Below, piece by piece: positions 60,292 to 64,000 of a stretch of 64,000 bases of DNA. Under the pieces are notes generated by a model that did not search any database, was not told the DNA's origin, and saw only the letters and a program-made list of their open reading frames with translations. The stretch spans positions 27,917,491 to 27,981,490 of the forward strand of contig NC_088310.1 of NCBI RefSeq assembly GCF_910592395.1, given 5' to 3'. The position numbers and the translations under genes are program-made. The stretch's first letter is position 1; each line of letters begins with the position of its first letter. This DNA comes from Lineus longissimus. Taxonomy: Eukaryota > Nemertea > Pilidiophora > Heteronemertea > Lineidae.

Positions 60292-61164
60292 CTAATTAGT
60301 GATGACTTTTGATTGGCGCGAGACAACTTCAAAGTTACTCTCATAGATGGTTGGTCGAACATTCCATTCATTCTTCTGCTTGTATATACCAAGACATGTG
60401 TACACATCTGGTTTGTAGAGCAGAGTGGTATAGATACCACTGTCACGGATTCTCTGTTCCAACGCCATCACCTCGTCTTCATTGGTGAAATCGTCATTAT
60501 ACATACAACACACATGTGATCCAGACCCTGATGGATCAAATGGGCTAATTTTGGCACAGTAACAAAGGTCTCCACTCACAACAGCTTTGGCTACTTTAGC
60601 CCAGACTGAGCCTACTTTATCTCCTGTCTTCACGAAGAAGAGCCATTTACCACTGGTTTTTCCATAAGTCTTTGCCAGACAAGTGATGGAGGTTTTGTCG
60701 ATCGTTTCTCCAGATGCCTGGAGACGTTCCCATGCTGCCAGCAGACCCTCACTATCTGATATCACTTTGGTTTTATTCCAGTCTTTTGCAAACACGCTGA
60801 TCCAATCAATGCCATCAGAAGTAAAAGATAAACGAAAAGGTGACACTGAATGAGTATCTGGATTTTTTTTACTGCCTCGGCTTATGACTCTCTTTAAACC
60901 ATTCATGTACCCATCTGACAGTTTTTACAAACGCCAGGTCAAAAACAGGCCACTTCTCTTACTGCCATAATAACTGAATAAAGAACTTACAAACCTTGAT
61001 AGAACAGATGGACGACTCCCCTGCTACCAGTCATCGATAGGTTCTTTCGTGAATCTCGGGCTGTAGACAACCTTCGGATTAGCATTGTAGGCCATGAATT
61101 CCGCAGCTTCAGCTGAGACTCTCATCTTTGGTAGATGAGACATGGAGGAGGCAGGATGTTCCAT
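60292..61164 (-). pseudogene. C11orf68/BLES03-family (UPF0696) copy A, broken
   Basis: This is the left of two tandem copies. The upstream exon (61164-60995) starts MEHPASSMSHLPKM and aligns with the first coding exon of the intact copy, but its codon 47 is TAG (61024-61026) where the intact copy has TTG in the matching EDWLQ stretch. Its donor is still GTTTGT after AAG. The downstream exon (about 60820-60292) is open to a TAG stop at 60292 and keeps the family core: GKWLFFVKTGDKVGSVW, AKVAKAVVSGDLCY, ISPFDPSGSGSHVCC, YTTLLYKPDVYTCLGIY and RPTIYES. The base pair where the intact copy has its acceptor AG reads AC here (60821-60822). The reading frame stays open upstream through the former intron as far as an ATG at 60906, so a truncated 204-aa product is conceivable. 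I judge it a young pseudogene or a gene remodelled from an intronic start. Confidence 0.75.
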
Positions 61165-63061
61165 GATGTCTGTTGTATGTTTGTGTACTGAAATTAAGAG
61201 AACTTCATCAGCTAAACATATAGTTGTGTATGAAGTGCAAAAAGAACAAACATAAACATATTCAACAAGGCATCAGACAAACATCATATACACGAGGACC
61301 AGCGGTGCCAATAAACCTACTGCAAATATTCATATCTGATTAACAGACATATGACATGGATCAGCTATACCTCTTCCTTGCATCCATATATCCCTCCAGG
61401 CATGGAAAGCCTTCGAAACTAATAAATCAAGAGGAGAACCTTACGATATTAACCATTCTGGTTATAGCAACCATGCCAACCACAGCAAACTACACTGTAT
61501 CACATAACCTGTATCCAGGTATTGTGGTTATCTTTAGTTGTCATGATAAATCAGCTTCTACATGTACCTGTCTACCTCAGGACGCAGCTGATCTCTGCTT
61601 CTGAGTAGTGCCTTCCTCGTCAAGGACTGTCTGGGTCAGAACAGATAACACTTCACTCCTCCAAGAAAATTCTTAATTCTGATGAAGCCCTACCAGTGGA
61701 GAATGTAGAGATAAGGAATAATTGTGGACACCGATAAAGGCTGGGCTAACTAGTAGCAGTCCACAGTGCAAGTCATAACACATCAAAGTGTGAATGTGTG
61801 CTCATCATCTCTGACAATGACTACAGGAAGTTTCACAGATGACCTCTTTATTTATCTGCTCGACATATTTCCACATATTCAGGTCCGAGACGAAATATGG
61901 TGGCTCCAGCTGTTGGCATACTTGAGGACACAAGGAAATACCAGAACATATGTTCGGTGGAAATGGACACCTTTAATTTTGTTAGACTTGGATGTAGTCT
62001 AGCAAATAATAGTACAAAACGAAGTTTTATATATGGTGTCATAAATACACCCAGTCTGTATACCGTGGGGACTGGCTATGTAGAAGTCATTGTTATTTTT
62101 CTTCAAAGTCCTGTCCCGATCTAATGGGAGTTCTCCAGTAACTATAGAATGCACAAGGACAATGTCTCATCCAAAGGATGGAGCCAGAAAGGGTCGTCGA
62201 GGAATTGCCTGATGTGTGTGTATGGGTGTTGGTCTCAAAAACCTAAAACCATTTCAGAGACAGAAATAAGCAGACGGAGGGAAATTCTCACTTATCGCCA
62301 ACAGCATTTAACAAGTCAGTGTGTCATATAAAATAAGCGTTTATTGTTGAATCTTGTTTTTACATTTTGTATAATAAGAAAACTAAAACTGATAAACTTG
62401 CCTGTAACAACCAACTTATTTCTGAACCACCAGGATGAAATCTTTGATAACAAATCAAAACAAAATTTTACTTACTGCGGTGTCAGGAATACCCAGCCTG
62501 CATAGCATAACGGCCTAGCCAATTCATATGCAGAGCTGTTAACAAATCTGGACTAGGAACAGAAGACCGGATAACATATATAAACTGCATATCAAATCAG
62601 CTGGTCAACAGAAAAACCTTAACTCTGTTTTCAAATTCTGCTCATAAACAAGTCCTGGTTTATAACAATGAATTGACAAATGTAAAAATGGATTAGTTGC
62701 AATAATGAACACAAGCTACTCTACAGCAAGAGGGGCATGGCACAAAACATCAGGACATCTAAAAGTAAACAGACTCCATTTCATGGACAAAGCTTCAAAA
62801 AACTAAAAGTAACATTCCTTAATTAACAATGCATTATTTTCAATTTGATGACTAACTGCCTTTCAGTGTTCTACAATTCAAATATGACACTAAGTTTCTT
62901 TTGCTGTGTCAATGAAGAATGACTGCAAAAAGGGTAAGACCCCCTTTGGTATAATCCCTAGCCAACTCTCTGGCAATTTGATGGAAGCTTCACTGGCCTG
63001 CTGGTCAATACAGCAATAGTGAGTGGACAGAGATGGTACGCTGGCCAGTAGACAACTCCTT
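61165..63061. other. Spacer between the two C11orf68 copies
   Basis: Expected to hold the 3' UTR of copy B (minus strand) and the upstream region of copy A. An acceptor-like TTTCAG just upstream of the copy A ATG (near 61189) mirrors the structure of copy B. No further gene seen. Confidence 0.6.
62340..62345 (-). terminator. Candidate polyadenylation signal for C11orf68 copy B
   Basis: TTTATT on the plus strand gives AATAAA on the minus strand about 720 bp beyond the stop codon of copy B. Confidence 0.4.
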
Positions 63062-63918
63062 CTACAAGGTGACTTTTGACTGGCGAGTGACAACGTCAAA
63101 GACGCTCAAATAGATGGTTGGACGAACTTCCCATTTATTATTCCGGTATATACCAAGATATGTGTACACATCTGGTTTGTAGAGCAGAGTGGTATAGATT
63201 CCACTGGCACGGATTCTTTTGTCTAAGGCCATCACCTCGTCTTCATTGGTGAAATCGTCATTATACATACAACACACATGTGATCCAGACCCTGATGGAT
63301 CAAATGGGCTAATTTTGGCATAGTAACAAAGGTCTCCACTCACAACAGCTTTGGCTACTTTAGCCCAGACTGAGTCTACTTTATCCCCAGTGCCAACATA
63401 AAAGAGCCATTTCCCAGCTGTTGCCTGAAAAGTCTTTGCAAGTTGAGTGATGGTGAATTGGTTGATGGGTTCTCTGGATTTCTGATAACTTTCCCACGCT
63501 TCTTCCAAAGCAGTCACGTCCGGATCCGGTGTCTCTTCTGTTGTCATCTGACTTGGTGCAAACACGTCGATCCAACCAATACCGTCAGATCTGCAAGATA
63601 GACAGATAGGTAGATGAACAGATAGAAAGAAGGAAGAAAGAAAGAAGGACAATGACTGAACAAAATGTGTTGTGGAATTTCCCATACAAACCTTGATAAG
63701 ATGGATGGGCGATTCTCCTGCAACCAATCTTCTATTGGCTCATTCATGACATCAGGGCAGTAAGAAACCGATTGATCCATATCAGTGGCCAAGGCTTCAG
63801 CTGCCCAATACTCAGAATCTCGGCTGACATGGGACTCAGAAGACTGGGCTTGTTCCTGAGGTCCTGAATGTGGTACATAATGACACATGTGTTTTGGAAC
63901 CTCTCCACTCGCGTCCAT
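63062..63918 (-). CDS. C11orf68: C11orf68/BLES03-family (UPF0696, DUF1917) protein, copy B
   Basis: Two coding exons, 63918-63692 and 63590-63062, join in phase (AG|A) to give 251 aa, the size usual for the family. The first exon carries SEYWAAEALATDMD, which matches the AAEA-A-DMD motif of vertebrate C11orf68, then EPIEDWLQENRPS. The second has DGIGWIDVFAP, AGKWLFYVGTGDKVDSVW, AKVAKAVVSGDLCYYAKISP, DDFTNEDEV and LLYKPDVYTYLGIYRNNKW, ending TRQSKVTL. The fold is a compact alpha/beta domain related to eIF4E-like proteins; the cellular role is unknown. The start chosen is the ATG at 63918, ten bases inside the exon acceptor (AG at 63929-63930), so a 5' UTR exon should lie to the right. A minus-strand AATAAA (62345-62340) would give a 3' UTR of about 0.7 kb. 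A broken paralogue lies downstream. Confidence 0.92.
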
Positions 63919-64000
63919 TGATTGTTTTCTGAAAGAAAAAAGGACAATGTTTTCCAAGTATGAAATAAATCAACAGGATTTATTGCAAAAATCCGACTAC

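Overview
The window is nuclear DNA from an animal, most likely a marine invertebrate bilaterian. Genes are split by GT-AG introns, several homologues of conserved animal genes can be joined exon by exon in phase, and the introns hold minisatellites, MITE-like elements and degenerate tRNA-type SINE pieces. No prokaryotic, phage or organelle signature was seen. I cannot name the species from the sequence.

Layout, left to right. (1) 1-42048, minus strand: a MIPOL1 homologue (mirror-image polydactyly 1, coiled coil). Twelve exons join in phase; the C-terminal exon was not found and probably lies left of the window. Its last two complete introns (about 15 and 13 kb) hold a 47-copy 44-bp G-rich minisatellite, hairpin elements and a 168-bp tandem duplication. 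(2) 42049-43244: divergent intergenic region framed by about 50-bp inverted repeats. (3) 43245-44194, plus strand: a complete four-exon CCDC167 homologue, 91 aa, followed by a perfect 121-bp tandem duplication. (4) 46396-56445, minus strand: a 16-exon gene (738 codons by my joining) for a membrane-anchored protein with two START-like regions. Its intron 7 is almost filled by a 31-bp minisatellite and its intron 13 holds a TTAA-flanked fold-back element. (5) 56745-59350, plus strand: RPAIN (RPA-interacting protein), seven exons, 236 aa, head to head with the START gene. (6) 60292-61164 and 63062-63918, minus strand: two tandem C11orf68/BLES03-family (UPF0696) copies. The right copy is intact (251 aa). 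The left copy has an in-frame TAG and a lost splice acceptor, so it is probably a pseudogene.

The genes do not form a functional pathway. They are independent cellular genes in two divergent pairs (MIPOL1/CCDC167 and START/RPAIN) with convergent ends between them. The most unusual content is the repeat architecture, the broken C11orf68 copy with a conversion-like tract, the tandem-START protein, and the long N-terminal extension of MIPOL1. MIPOL1 is a member of the FoxA-Pax1/9 (pharyngeal) linkage of deuterostomes. Its 5' neighbour here is CCDC167 rather than SLC25A21, so a FoxA gene, if linked, would be expected to the left.
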